A stretch of DNA of 20,932 nt from CAYNDB01 sp964395915. GTDB lineage: Bacteria; Nitrospinota_A; UBA7883; JAJRTC01. The stretch covers positions 1 through 20,932 of the forward strand of contig CAYNDB010000036.1 in assembly GCA_964395915.1 (NCBI GenBank), given 5' to 3'. The translations under genes were made by a program, and so were the position numbers. The notes under the pieces are model-generated. The model did no database searches. It saw nothing but the letters and a program-made list of their open reading frames with translations, and was not told the DNA's origin. Of the stretch, positions 14,707 to 20,932 are shown piece after piece; position 1 is the first letter of the stretch; each line of letters begins with the position of its first letter.

Positions 14707-16449
14707 ATGCGCAAAAAAGATGAAATAAAGGTCGCCCAGACAGCCGGGTTCTGCTGGGGTGTGAAAAGGGCGATAGACTTGACCCTGGAGACCGCAAACT
14801 CCACAAACGGCCCTGTATACACCCATGGTCCGCTAATACATAACCCGCAAGTCATAGAGATGCTGGAAGGAAAAGAGGTGTATGCGATAAAGGAAGCCTC
14901 CGACCTCGACAACGGCAAGGTGATCATACGCACCCATGGCATTGCGCCCGATGTGCGGCAGGAGATCAAGTCGCGCGATCTTTCCATAACAGACGCTACC
15001 TGCCCGCTTGTGGCGAAGGTTCAGGGAATAATCAAAAAATACGCCAACCGGGGATATACCACAATCATCATCGGCGACGAAGGTCACGCGGAGGTGGTAG
15101 GGCTTACAGGGTTTACACAAGGCCGTTGCCACGTCGTCAAATCGATTGAGGAGATAGAAGCGCTTCCACCTATGGACAATGTTTGCGTCGTCGCGCAGAC
15201 GACGTGCGACACTCTCAAGTATAAGGGGCTGGAGGAGGCTATTGTGGCCAAATACCCGGACGCTGTAGTTAACAACACGATATGCGACGCCACAGTGGAG
15301 CGACAGGAAGAAGTTTTGGAGCTTGCAAACGAGGTGGACGCCATGGTGGTGGTCGGCGGGAAAAACAGCTCCAACACGCGCCGACTGGCGTCGCTGGCCG
15401 AACAAACAGGAGCCACGGTTTTCCTTATCGAGACCGATGAGGAACTCGATCTGGATGAAATGGCGCGGTTCGAGCGTATCGGCCTGACTGCGGGAGCTTC
15501 CACACCGGCATGGATGATACAGCGGGTTCACGAGCGGCTCAGGAATACCAGCGCAAAGCCGGCGCCTTCATTCGTCCGAACCTTGAGGGGCTTTATTGAG
15601 GCCATTGTGTTAAGCAACCTTGGTGTCGCCATCGGCGCGGGGTTTATGGTCCTGGCCAACTCAATTTTGACGGGGATACTCTTTTCCTGGTCGGCTTCGT
15701 ACATCGCAGGCGCATATCTTTTCTCCATGCACGTTCTCAACAGGCTGAACGATATTAAAACTTTTAAACATAATGAGCCGGAAAAGATAAGGTTCTACCT
15801 TAAACATCGCAGTTTGATGACAGCGGCGGCCCTGATCGCCGCGGGTATAGCGTTGGGGCTGGCTTTGTCTATCGGAATTTCCACTACACTGGTGCTTGTT
15901 GGCGCTGTTATCGTCGGCCTCATGTACACCGTAAAATGGTTTCCGAAAAGTAAATTTGTGCGCTTTCACAGGCTTAAGGACATACCGGCGTCGAAAGATA
16001 TATTCGTCGGCGTCGCATGGGCGGTTGTCACCGCTATCGTTCCCGCTCTCATCGCGGACATCGACCTTATCACCACTCCCGTGGCGGTGGCCTTCCTGTT
16101 CACTTTTACACTCGTATATATAAGGTCGGTGCTTTCCGATATTCGTGATATTCATGGCGACAGGTTGGTGGGACGTGAGACAATCCCGATTATCATCGGC
16201 AATGAAACGACAAAAAAATTCCTCGCCGGTTTGACTATCGGCCTTGCGCTTATCCTTGCAACGGCGTCATCGACAGGCCTTGTCGGGCCGTTCGGCTATG
16301 TCCTCCTTCTCTCCGTGGCCTACACAGCTTCATACCTTTTCCTGTATAGCAGACGCCTGATTTCCACAGGGTTGTCGTTCGACCTCATAGTGGACGGCGT
16401 TTTTCATTTTACAGGAATACTCGCCCTTGCATGGGTTCTGGTGGGTTGA
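14707..16449 (+). CDS. ispH: IspH (HMBPP reductase) fused to a UbiA-family prenyltransferase
   Basis: 580 residues in one uninterrupted frame. Residues 1-285 are IspH, which reduces HMBPP to IPP and DMAPP, the last step of the MEP pathway. Its [4Fe-4S] cysteines are C16 ('GFCWGV'), C99 ('DATCPLV') and C193 ('ICDAT'). H45, H77 and H127, E129 ('GHAEV'), 'KNSSNT' (219-224) and S265 fit the active site. Residues 290-580 are a polytopic UbiA domain with about eight or nine membrane helices. Its first acidic motif is N345-x3-D349 with Phe where the last Asp usually is. Its second is complete: D478-x2-D481-x3-D485 ('SDIRDIHGD'). UbiA enzymes join a polyprenyl chain to an aromatic or other acceptor. 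The fusion would tie isoprenoid precursor formation to prenyl transfer at the membrane. The acceptor is unknown. It lies 84 bases after ilvD and has a weak ribosome site. Confidence 0.92.
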   Translation: MRKKDEIKVAQTAGFCWGVKRAIDLTLETANSTNGPVYTHGPLIHNPQVIEMLEGKEVYAIKEASDLDNGKVIIRTHGIAPDVRQEIKSRDLSITDATCPLVAKVQGIIKKYANRGYTTIIIGDEGHAEVVGLTGFTQGRCHVVKSIEEIEALPPMDNVCVVAQTTCDTLKYKGLEEAIVAKYPDAVVNNTICDATVERQEEVLELANEVDAMVVVGGKNSSNTRRLASLAEQTGATVFLIETDEELDLDEMARFERIGLTAGASTPAWMIQRVHERLRNTSAKPAPSFVRTLRGFIEAIVLSNLGVAIGAGFMVLANSILTGILFSWSASYIAGAYLFSMHVLNRLNDIKTFKHNEPEKIRFYLKHRSLMTAAALIAAGIALGLALSIGISTTLVLVGAVIVGLMYTVKWFPKSKFVRFHRLKDIPASKDIFVGVAWAVVTAIVPALIADIDLITTPVAVAFLFTFTLVYIRSVLSDIRDIHGDRLVGRETIPIIIGNETTKKFLAGLTIGLALILATASSTGLVGPFGYVLLLSVAYTASYLFLYSRRLISTGLSFDLIVDGVFHFTGILALAWVLVG

Positions 16450-16451
16450 AA

Positions 16452-17450
16452 ATGGTCAAACCGGACATTAAGTGGGAAGATCTTCTCGACATTACATGGA
16501 AATGGCGACCGATTATTCTCATGACGCAGGCGCACGAGGCCGGGGTATTCGATGCGGCGGCGGGCGGATGGAAAGACGCCGATGAAATCGCCAAAACGCT
16601 AGAAGCCGACCCACGCGCTACTAACCTTGTTCTCCTTGGTCTTGCGGGTGTCGGGCTAATGGAAAAATCGGGCGATAAATTCCGCAACACAAAGCTTGCC
16701 GAAAGCCATCTATGCAAAAGCTCTCCTGACTATAGCGGGCATATCTTTTCGCTTGCGGCGAGACAGATGAAAAACTGGATGAAAATACCTGAAGTCCTTA
16801 AAACTGGCGAACCGATACCAAAACCTGAAATGAGTAGCTTCGATGCAAAAGAATGGCATGAAAATTTCATCTGCTCAATGGACGCTCTTGCCAAAAGTAA
16901 CGTCGATAAACTATTCGAAGCTCTTCCCCTTAAAAACGGGATGAGCGTCATCGACATTGGCGCCGGGCCCGCGACATTCATTATAGAGTTCGCAAAACGA
17001 TTGCCAAACCTTACCGCAACGGCTTTCGACAGGCCGGCCTCGGAAAATGTGGCGCTCAATTTCGCCGAAAAAGCCGGTGTTGCGGATCGCATAAGTTTTG
17101 CCGGTGGAGATTTCACCAAAGACTCGTTTGAAGGCAAGTTCGACGGAGCGCTGATATCTAATATTATTCATATGCTATCCCCTGCCGGTACTTTAGACCT
17201 TATGCGAAGAACGACGCAGGCTTTGCGGCCGGGAGGGTTTTTGGCGATAAACGAAACTGTCTTGGGGCCGGACAACGATCCGGGGCAGGCGGCTATTTTC
17301 GCGGTCCAGATGATGCTCGGCACAAAAGAGGGGCAAGTATACACTCAACAAGAGATATGCGGATGGCTCGAAGATGTCGGGCTTACAATCGAATCGGTCG
17401 AGACAATAAGCGAACGTTCAAAAGTTATCGTCGGGCGAAAAGGAAAATAA
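16452..17450 (+). CDS. O-methyltransferase, dimerisation domain plus Methyltransf_2 type
   Basis: 332 residues from the ATG at 16452. I prefer this to the ATG at 16431 because GGTGGG stands just upstream of it and it begins 2 bases after the ispH-ubiA stop; the earlier start would overlap by 19 bases and has no ribosome site. Residues about 10-90 look like the winged-helix dimerisation domain. The SAM fold starts at 'VIDIGAGPATF' (167-177), with an acidic residue in 'AFDRP' (191-195), 'GGDF' (218-221) and 'LRPGGFLAINE'. This architecture is shared by small-molecule O-methyltransferases acting on polyketides, carotenoids and phenolics. Its tight position behind a UbiA domain suggests methylation of a prenylated aromatic or isoprenoid lipid, but that is inference. 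Confidence 0.8.
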   Translation: MVKPDIKWEDLLDITWKWRPIILMTQAHEAGVFDAAAGGWKDADEIAKTLEADPRATNLVLLGLAGVGLMEKSGDKFRNTKLAESHLCKSSPDYSGHIFSLAARQMKNWMKIPEVLKTGEPIPKPEMSSFDAKEWHENFICSMDALAKSNVDKLFEALPLKNGMSVIDIGAGPATFIIEFAKRLPNLTATAFDRPASENVALNFAEKAGVADRISFAGGDFTKDSFEGKFDGALISNIIHMLSPAGTLDLMRRTTQALRPGGFLAINETVLGPDNDPGQAAIFAVQMMLGTKEGQVYTQQEICGWLEDVGLTIESVETISERSKVIVGRKGK

Positions 17451-17457
17451 TAAACAG

Positions 17458-17600
17458 TGTCATGCCGCGCGTGCCCTTCAGGGTGGATTTAGTCCGGCAT
17501 CTCGATGGTAAGGCGACGGGATCCCGGCTCGGGGGGCCGGGATGACAACGTTGAGACCCTTCGACTGCGCTTTCAGAGATGACGATCAGGATTCAGGATG
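17458..17600. repeat. Dispersed repeat, copy 2, with a GC-rich hairpin
   Basis: This lies between two convergent genes. It contains 'gtcatgccgcg', 'agtccggcatc' and the perfect stem ATCCCGGC/GCCGGGAT (17521-17528 with 17536-17543, 7-base loop). 'gatgacaacg' and 'gagacccttcgactgcgctt' follow. The 'gagacccttcgactgcgc' part resembles the 'aaggatctca' and 'cacttcgttcag' parts of the copies at 855-930 and 18528-18590, and all three are probably of one broad family. The hairpin has no T-run, so it is not a clear terminator. Confidence 0.6.
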
Positions 17601-17614
17601 GGCCGCAGATTTAT

Positions 17615-18394
17615 TTATCTGTCCATGGACGATATCTTAGCCATGTCTATTCGTTGAACCATTTCGGCTCTTTCCCATGAAGCCGGGTGCCGTAGGGAGC
17701 CTGAGGGATTGATCAAATCCAGAACCGAAAACACAATGTCTACCCCTTCCATCGAATAGCCGGTAGCGCGCATGACCATGGCGGCGAACATATCCGCTTC
17801 AAACTCAGGAGCCGTGTCAAGCAAAGCGCTGTCGTCTAAAGACGTATGCGAAAGATGAATGTGCCCAAGCTCGTGATACAGCACAAAAGCCACAGCCGAA
17901 GTGAAAAGACTCTCTGCCTTGTCTGCGTCAGTCGCCCCATCGGTGGACTCTTTTAAAATCGTCAGCAACCCTTCATGTATCGCGACTGTTCTTGAATACG
18001 CATAGGCTGCAATACGCGAATCGGCGCATACACGTACGGATATTCCATCAGGTGAATCAGGGTAACCGGCCGGAATAAATTTGATCGATGTGGCGGCGCC
18101 GATATCCTTTGCCGCCTGGTTGAACCTGTCGACAATCTCCAGCATTACCGACTTGAACCCGTCTCCCGCTTCCCCGCATATCGGGTTGGCGTTAAGGCTT
18201 TTTTCCTCTTCATAAAGTTTAGCGTAACGTTGCGCCTGAGCGTCGCCTGGCGCGCCTGTAAAACTTTTGGAAGTAAAACCGCTATCCGGGCTGTTGGCAA
18301 GTGACGACCCTTGCTCCGCGCCGCAAGCGGAGAGCACAAGGACGCCTAGCGCCACAGTCGCCAGTCGAACAGGGCTCCTGAAAATATTTTTCAT
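17615..18394 (-). CDS. Lipoprotein zinc metallopeptidase, M48-like (HExxH)
   Basis: 259 residues. Residues 1-24 are a lipoprotein signal with lipobox 'LSAC' and C24 as the lipidated residue, so the protein is anchored in the cell envelope facing the periplasm. The zinc site is H174-E-x-x-H178 in 'YHELGHIHLSH'. The likely third ligand is E197 in 'PEFEADMFA', the E-F-x-A-D arrangement of M48 peptidases. Two other cysteines, C73 and C123, could form a disulfide. The C-terminal 'RHPASWERAEMVQR' recalls the tail motif often seen in periplasmic M48 enzymes. Substrate is unknown; envelope quality control would be the usual guess. A consensus -10 box lies only 10 bases before the ATG and no ribosome site is present, so the mRNA may be leaderless. 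It ends opposite the O-methyltransferase. Confidence 0.75.
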   Translation of the reverse strand: MKNIFRSPVRLATVALGVLVLSACGAEQGSSLANSPDSGFTSKSFTGAPGDAQAQRYAKLYEEEKSLNANPICGEAGDGFKSVMLEIVDRFNQAAKDIGAATSIKFIPAGYPDSPDGISVRVCADSRIAAYAYSRTVAIHEGLLTILKESTDGATDADKAESLFTSAVAFVLYHELGHIHLSHTSLDDSALLDTAPEFEADMFAAMVMRATGYSMEGVDIVFSVLDLINPSGSLRHPASWERAEMVQRIDMAKISSMDR

Positions 18395-18404
18395 AATCGT
18401 TTGA

Positions 18405-18433
18405 ATTATAACATTTTAGAAACCCGCTGACAA
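18405..18433 (-). promoter_or_regulatory. Near-consensus promoter of the lipoprotein peptidase gene
   Basis: On the minus strand TTGTCA (18433-18428, one mismatch) and TATAAT (18410-18405, perfect) are exactly 17 bases apart. Transcription is expected to begin near 18398, about 4 bases before the ATG at 18394. Confidence 0.7.
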
Positions 18434-18527
18434 ATATATGCGATAGACGGCAGTGGGGCAGTTTGGCAACAATATTTTTCAGCATTATTGGTTGATGAGA
18501 TTCACTTTGTGTTTGAAGCAAGCTTCG

Positions 18528-18590
18528 TCGCACAAGCTTCTCAGAATGACAGCTTTACGTCATCCTGAACCAAAGGTAAAGGATCTCAAC
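18528..18590. repeat. Dispersed repeat, copy 3
   Basis: 'agcttctcagaatgac' is followed by 'gtcatcctgaac' (18559-18570) and 'aaaggatctcaac'. The 12-mer gtcatcctgaac is identical to that at 857-868, and in both copies a spaced 'aagga-ctca' follows. The remainder of the 278-base gap (18395-18672) holds only the promoter above and the hairpin at 18645-18670. Confidence 0.6.
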
Positions 18591-18644
18591 AATAGAAAAA
18601 TCCGAACTTGTCCACTACCAATATTCAAAGCGAACGATATGAAA

Positions 18645-18670
18645 TATGAGATTACGAAAGTTATCTCATA
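18645..18670 (-). terminator. Possible weak terminator after arsM
   Basis: A perfect 8-base inverted repeat, TATGAGAT/ATCTCATA, with a 10-base loop starts 3 bases after the stop codon on the minus strand. It is AT-rich and followed by only three T in a row, so termination is uncertain. Confidence 0.35.
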
Positions 18671-18672
18671 CC

Positions 18673-19668
18673 TCAACAGCAGGAAGTAGCCTGCTTGATA
18701 TTGTCGTCGATTAAAACAGCTTTGTCAGACGAGCAATCGAACATGCCAAGATGTCTGATCTCGTCGGATACATCGAAAAACTGTTTTAGACGACTTTGCT
18801 TTAATATATCCGCCGTGTTCTTGCAGATTCGAACCGCTGCTCCGGCGGGAAAAACATGGTTCATGTCGAGCGTATACGATGTGGGCATTTCAGACATTGT
18901 TCCCTTGTAAACGGCCACCTGCCCATAATCCTCGCAATGCTCTTCAAGCTCTATCTTGAACCCGCGGTACGTGATGGACATGAAGTGAATCGACTCTACC
19001 AGATCGTTTGTCTTCCTTCTGGACGTTTTTCGCACATCCTCAAAGCTAGCGCCGCGCATACGGCGGATAAAATCGCCTTCGTAATCGGCTCCTGTAAGAC
19101 ACTCGGAATAAAGTGTCGCGTCGTTCCTTAAGGCTTCAGGTATTCGTCTGTCGGCGACTATATCGGAAATCAAAAACTCGCCCCCTGGTTTTAACACACG
19201 ATAAATCTCTTTAAATACAGACGTCTTATCTGTGGAAAGGTTGATTACACAGTTGGAGATAACACAATCGACAGACTCGTCCTCAAGATCAAGCGACTCT
19301 ATCTCCCCTTTTATAAACTCCACGTTCGGCCTGCCGTAGCCAAGGTTGTCCATGATCGGTTTTACGTTTTGCCGCGCAATATCGAGCTGGGCTTCCGTCA
19401 TATCAACGCCGATAACCCTTCCCGCCGGCCCGACAAGCTGAGCCGCTATAAAAACGTCGATACCGGCCCCACATCCGAGATCCAGCACAGTAAGACCGGG
19501 TAAAGCGTCCGGCACAGGGGATCCGCATCCATATCGTTTCGATCGCACTTCGTCGGTAAGCGCCTCAAGATATTTTGCGTCGTAGCTTGCTACGCAACAG
19601 GCGTCATATTGAAGGTCTTCAGTTTTTTGAATTTGCTTGCCGTAATATTCCTGAACTAATTCTTTCAT
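18673..19668 (-). CDS. arsM: Arsenite S-adenosylmethionine methyltransferase
   Basis: 331 residues from the ATG at 19668. A second ATG lies 6 bases upstream (19674) but overlaps the ribosome site AGGA at too short a distance, so 19668 is preferred. The enzyme methylates As(III) stepwise to methylated, often volatile, arsenicals in the cytoplasm. SAM motif I is 'VLDLGCGAGID' and the acidic residue sits in 'GVDMT'. Counting from 19674, the arsenic-binding cysteines are C50 ('YGCG'), C142 ('SNCVINLS') and C192 ('SECL'). The last two are 50 residues apart, as recalled for the algal ArsM C174/C224 pair. The N-terminal C26-C27 pair and C-terminal Cys-Cys are also common in the family. No arsR or other ars gene is visible beside it. 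Confidence 0.9.
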   Translation of the reverse strand: MKELVQEYYGKQIQKTEDLQYDACCVASYDAKYLEALTDEVRSKRYGCGSPVPDALPGLTVLDLGCGAGIDVFIAAQLVGPAGRVIGVDMTEAQLDIARQNVKPIMDNLGYGRPNVEFIKGEIESLDLEDESVDCVISNCVINLSTDKTSVFKEIYRVLKPGGEFLISDIVADRRIPEALRNDATLYSECLTGADYEGDFIRRMRGASFEDVRKTSRRKTNDLVESIHFMSITYRGFKIELEEHCEDYGQVAVYKGTMSEMPTSYTLDMNHVFPAGAAVRICKNTADILKQSRLKQFFDVSDEIRHLGMFDCSSDKAVLIDDNIKQATSCC

Positions 19669-19800
19669 AACCATTTCCTAGATTAAATCCAAAATTTTTT
19701 TTGCAAAAATACATTTACAAGACGGATATATACAGTAATTATTCCACATATAGCCTGTAAAATTTATCTAATTCCGCTCTTTTTTTTCCCATAATAAGTG

Positions 19801-20139
19801 TCAGCAGGTAAGATGAAACGCTCCCACCACCTTTCCATATTTCTCCAGGTCATTGAATTCATTGCAAGCGTCAGTGGTTTTTAATATCACAAGATCGATC
19901 CCATTGGCGATTAGCGCCTCCCGTGTAGCCTCCGGAACAGTCATGGCGCCAGAATAACCTGTTCCCACCACCAGCGTTTCAGGTTTACGCTTAATAACTT
20001 CTTCCAGGTCGCCTACGGCAAGGTTATGCCCTTCTTTCCTCCACCAGCCGGATTGCACATGATCCGGGTAGATTATGATATCCGAAGTGTACGCCACACC
20101 GTCTATGACAATTTTGCCAAACCGGTACGATTCGATCAT
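19801..20139 (-). CDS. AAMDC/Mth938-like domain protein (DUF498 family)
   Basis: 112 residues, covering a complete single domain of this widespread family. Characteristic parts are 'YRFGKIVIDGVAYTSDIIIY' (5-24), 'WWRKEGHNL' (32-40), 'LVVGTGYSGAM' (56-66), 'LKTTDACNEFN' and the terminal 'VVGAFHLTC'. The fold is a compact alpha/beta domain. Eukaryotic relatives include AAMDC and the complex I assembly factor NDUFAF3. The biochemical role in bacteria is not established. There is no clear ribosome site. It is divergent from the nickel/cobalt transporter, from which it is separated by 129 bases, and lies 126 bases or more upstream of arsM, so co-transcription with arsM is possible but unproven. 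Confidence 0.82.
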   Translation of the reverse strand: MIESYRFGKIVIDGVAYTSDIIIYPDHVQSGWWRKEGHNLAVGDLEEVIKRKPETLVVGTGYSGAMTVPEATREALIANGIDLVILKTTDACNEFNDLEKYGKVVGAFHLTC

Positions 20140-20201
20140 TATTCAAATATGCGGCAAAATATTTCTCTGTAATTAAAATAATCCATCTAGAGAGCATCGA
20201 G

Positions 20202-20248
20202 GTTATATTTATATTAATGACAGCGCCTGCTTTAACGCATAATATAAC
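20202..20248. promoter_or_regulatory. Inverted repeat flanking the nickel/cobalt transporter promoter
   Basis: GTTATATT (20202-20209) and its exact complement AATATAAC (20241-20248) are separated by 31 bases. The right arm overlaps the predicted -10 box at 20240-20245, and the left arm lies 7 bases upstream of the -35 box. The spacing differs from the known NikR sites. A metal-responsive repressor is a reasonable guess, not a demonstration. Confidence 0.35.
20217..20245 (+). promoter_or_regulatory. Predicted promoter of the nickel/cobalt transporter gene
   Basis: ATGACA (20217-20222, one mismatch to the -35 consensus) and TAATAT (20240-20245) are 17 bases apart. The expected start near 20252 leaves a leader of about 17 bases without a Shine-Dalgarno sequence. 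Confidence 0.5.
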
Positions 20249-20268
20249 AATTTAACTATTATTGATTT

Positions 20269-20919
20269 ATGGTCTATATAAGCGCAGGGCTTGCCGCAGG
20301 ATTCATCCACGCCATATCCGGCCCGGATCATTTGGCGGCCATGGCTCCGCTCGCCATGACAAAAAAAAATAAAGCATGGGTGACAGGTCTCGTATGGGGC
20401 CTTGGGCACACAGGGGGAGTATTAATCCTGACGGCGATAGCGATAGCGTTCCGCGAATCGTTCTCTTATGACGCTGTATCCTCGATAAGTGAATATATGG
20501 TCGGCGTAGCCCTTATCATCGTCGGGCTGTGGGGGATACACCACGCTTTTTTATCCGTTTCGCACGCGCATGAACATGAGCATGACGACACTACCCACGA
20601 GCATATACACCTTCACGCGCATGACGGACTGCACGAACATGAACGGCCGCATACGCATAACCACGCCGCGTTAACAGTCGGCGCGTTACACGGCCTCGCC
20701 GGAGGGTCACACTTTATCGGAGCATTACCCGCGCTTGCCATGCCGTTAAATGGAGCGATCGCATACCTCATAGCTTTCGGCATAGGCTCCATAGCCGCGA
20801 TGGCCGGGTTCTCCGCTTTGATAGGACGAATCGGGTTAAAACAGAATACGTATCGCTGGTCGCTAGGCGGCTTTTCGGCTATAGCTATTGTTGTTGGATG
20901 CTTTTGGCTTATGGGGTGA
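20269..20919 (+). CDS. NicO-family nickel/cobalt transporter with a His-rich loop
   Basis: 216 residues, ending 13 bases before the window edge. About six membrane helices are seen. The first carries 'HAISGPDHLAA' (14-24), the metal-selectivity motif of the NicO/UreH/RcnA-related group. The second has 'GLGHTGG' (45-51) and a later one 'GALHGLAGGSH' (138-148). Between the third and fourth helices (residues 91-132) lie 16 histidines in 42 residues, mixed with Asp and Glu. This is a metal-binding loop like that in RcnA exporters and some importers. Whether it imports Ni/Co for enzymes or exports them for resistance cannot be told from the sequence. A possible use for nickel is not encoded in this window. 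The ATG lacks a Shine-Dalgarno sequence. Confidence 0.87.
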   Translation: MVYISAGLAAGFIHAISGPDHLAAMAPLAMTKKNKAWVTGLVWGLGHTGGVLILTAIAIAFRESFSYDAVSSISEYMVGVALIIVGLWGIHHAFLSVSHAHEHEHDDTTHEHIHLHAHDGLHEHERPHTHNHAALTVGALHGLAGGSHFIGALPALAMPLNGAIAYLIAFGIGSIAAMAGFSALIGRIGLKQNTYRWSLGGFSAIAIVVGCFWLMG

Positions 20920-20932
20920 GTTAGGACTGTTT

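Noticed and set aside
16431..16451. Upstream ATG for the O-methyltransferase
   Set aside because: It overlaps the previous gene by 19 bases without a ribosome site; the ATG at 16452 has GGTGGG just before it.
17521..17543. Bidirectional terminator between the convergent genes
   Set aside because: The stem is perfect but lacks a T-run on either side, and it is part of the dispersed repeat.
20560..20670. Short tandem repeat in the His-rich region of the transporter
   Set aside because: The recurring cat/cac words simply encode histidine and are not a regular DNA repeat.
1..20932. CRISPR array, insertion sequence, prophage or toxin-antitoxin module
   Set aside because: No evenly spaced direct repeats, transposase, integrase, phage genes or toxin-antitoxin pair were recognised on either strand.

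Overview
The window comes from a Gram-negative bacterium. It encodes an outer-membrane porin, a lipoprotein with a lipobox, a YbgC-type thioesterase and polysaccharide-type membrane glycosyltransferases. Coding regions are near 50% G+C. The cytoplasmic succinate dehydrogenase/fumarate reductase of the SdhABE type, the IspH-UbiA fusion, the ArsM methyltransferase and short dispersed palindromic repeats would suit an uncultured lineage near Nitrospinota, Nitrospirota or Desulfobacterota. The sequence alone does not settle the phylum. A run of 100 N at 12805-12904 marks a scaffold join, so the record looks like a draft or metagenome assembly.

Layout, left to right. (1) 43-2146, minus strand: a secreted FlgT-like protein and an OprP/OprO-like porin, separated by a good intrinsic terminator. 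The porin has a strong predicted promoter with a dyad at its start site. (2) 2147-2783: a 637-base gene-free region holding that promoter, an 11/12 AT-rich inverted repeat and a cluster of hairpins that may be a structured RNA or leader. (3) 2784-6342, plus strand: a tight three-gene unit for a non-classical succinate:quinone oxidoreductase/fumarate reductase (flavoprotein, iron-sulfur subunit, and an HdrB-like subunit with two CCG domains). (4) 6369-9923, plus strand: two GT-C-type membrane glycosyltransferases. The second is AT-rich and lacks an ordinary start codon at its best ribosome site. (5) 12718-10046, minus strand: an apparent operon mazG - ybgC - coiled-coil methyltransferase with a good promoter ahead of mazG. 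(6) The N gap. (7) 12964-17450, plus strand: ilvD, an ispH-ubiA gene fusion and an O-methyltransferase, closely spaced. (8) 17451-20139, minus strand: a lipoprotein metallopeptidase (apparently leaderless), an ArsM-type arsenite methyltransferase and an AAMDC/Mth938-like protein, with dispersed repeats between them. (9) 20269-20919, plus strand: a NicO-family nickel/cobalt transporter with a His-rich loop and a predicted promoter flanked by an inverted repeat.

How the genes fit together. SdhABE links the succinate/fumarate couple to the quinone pool without a classical haem membrane anchor. The IspH-UbiA fusion and the following methyltransferase could supply and modify an isoprenoid quinone or another prenylated lipid, but this link is inference. 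The two glycosyltransferases and the coiled-coil methyltransferase look like cell-surface polysaccharide functions. The right end groups arsenic methylation and nickel/cobalt transport. No CRISPR array, transposase, tRNA, rRNA or prophage gene was recognised.
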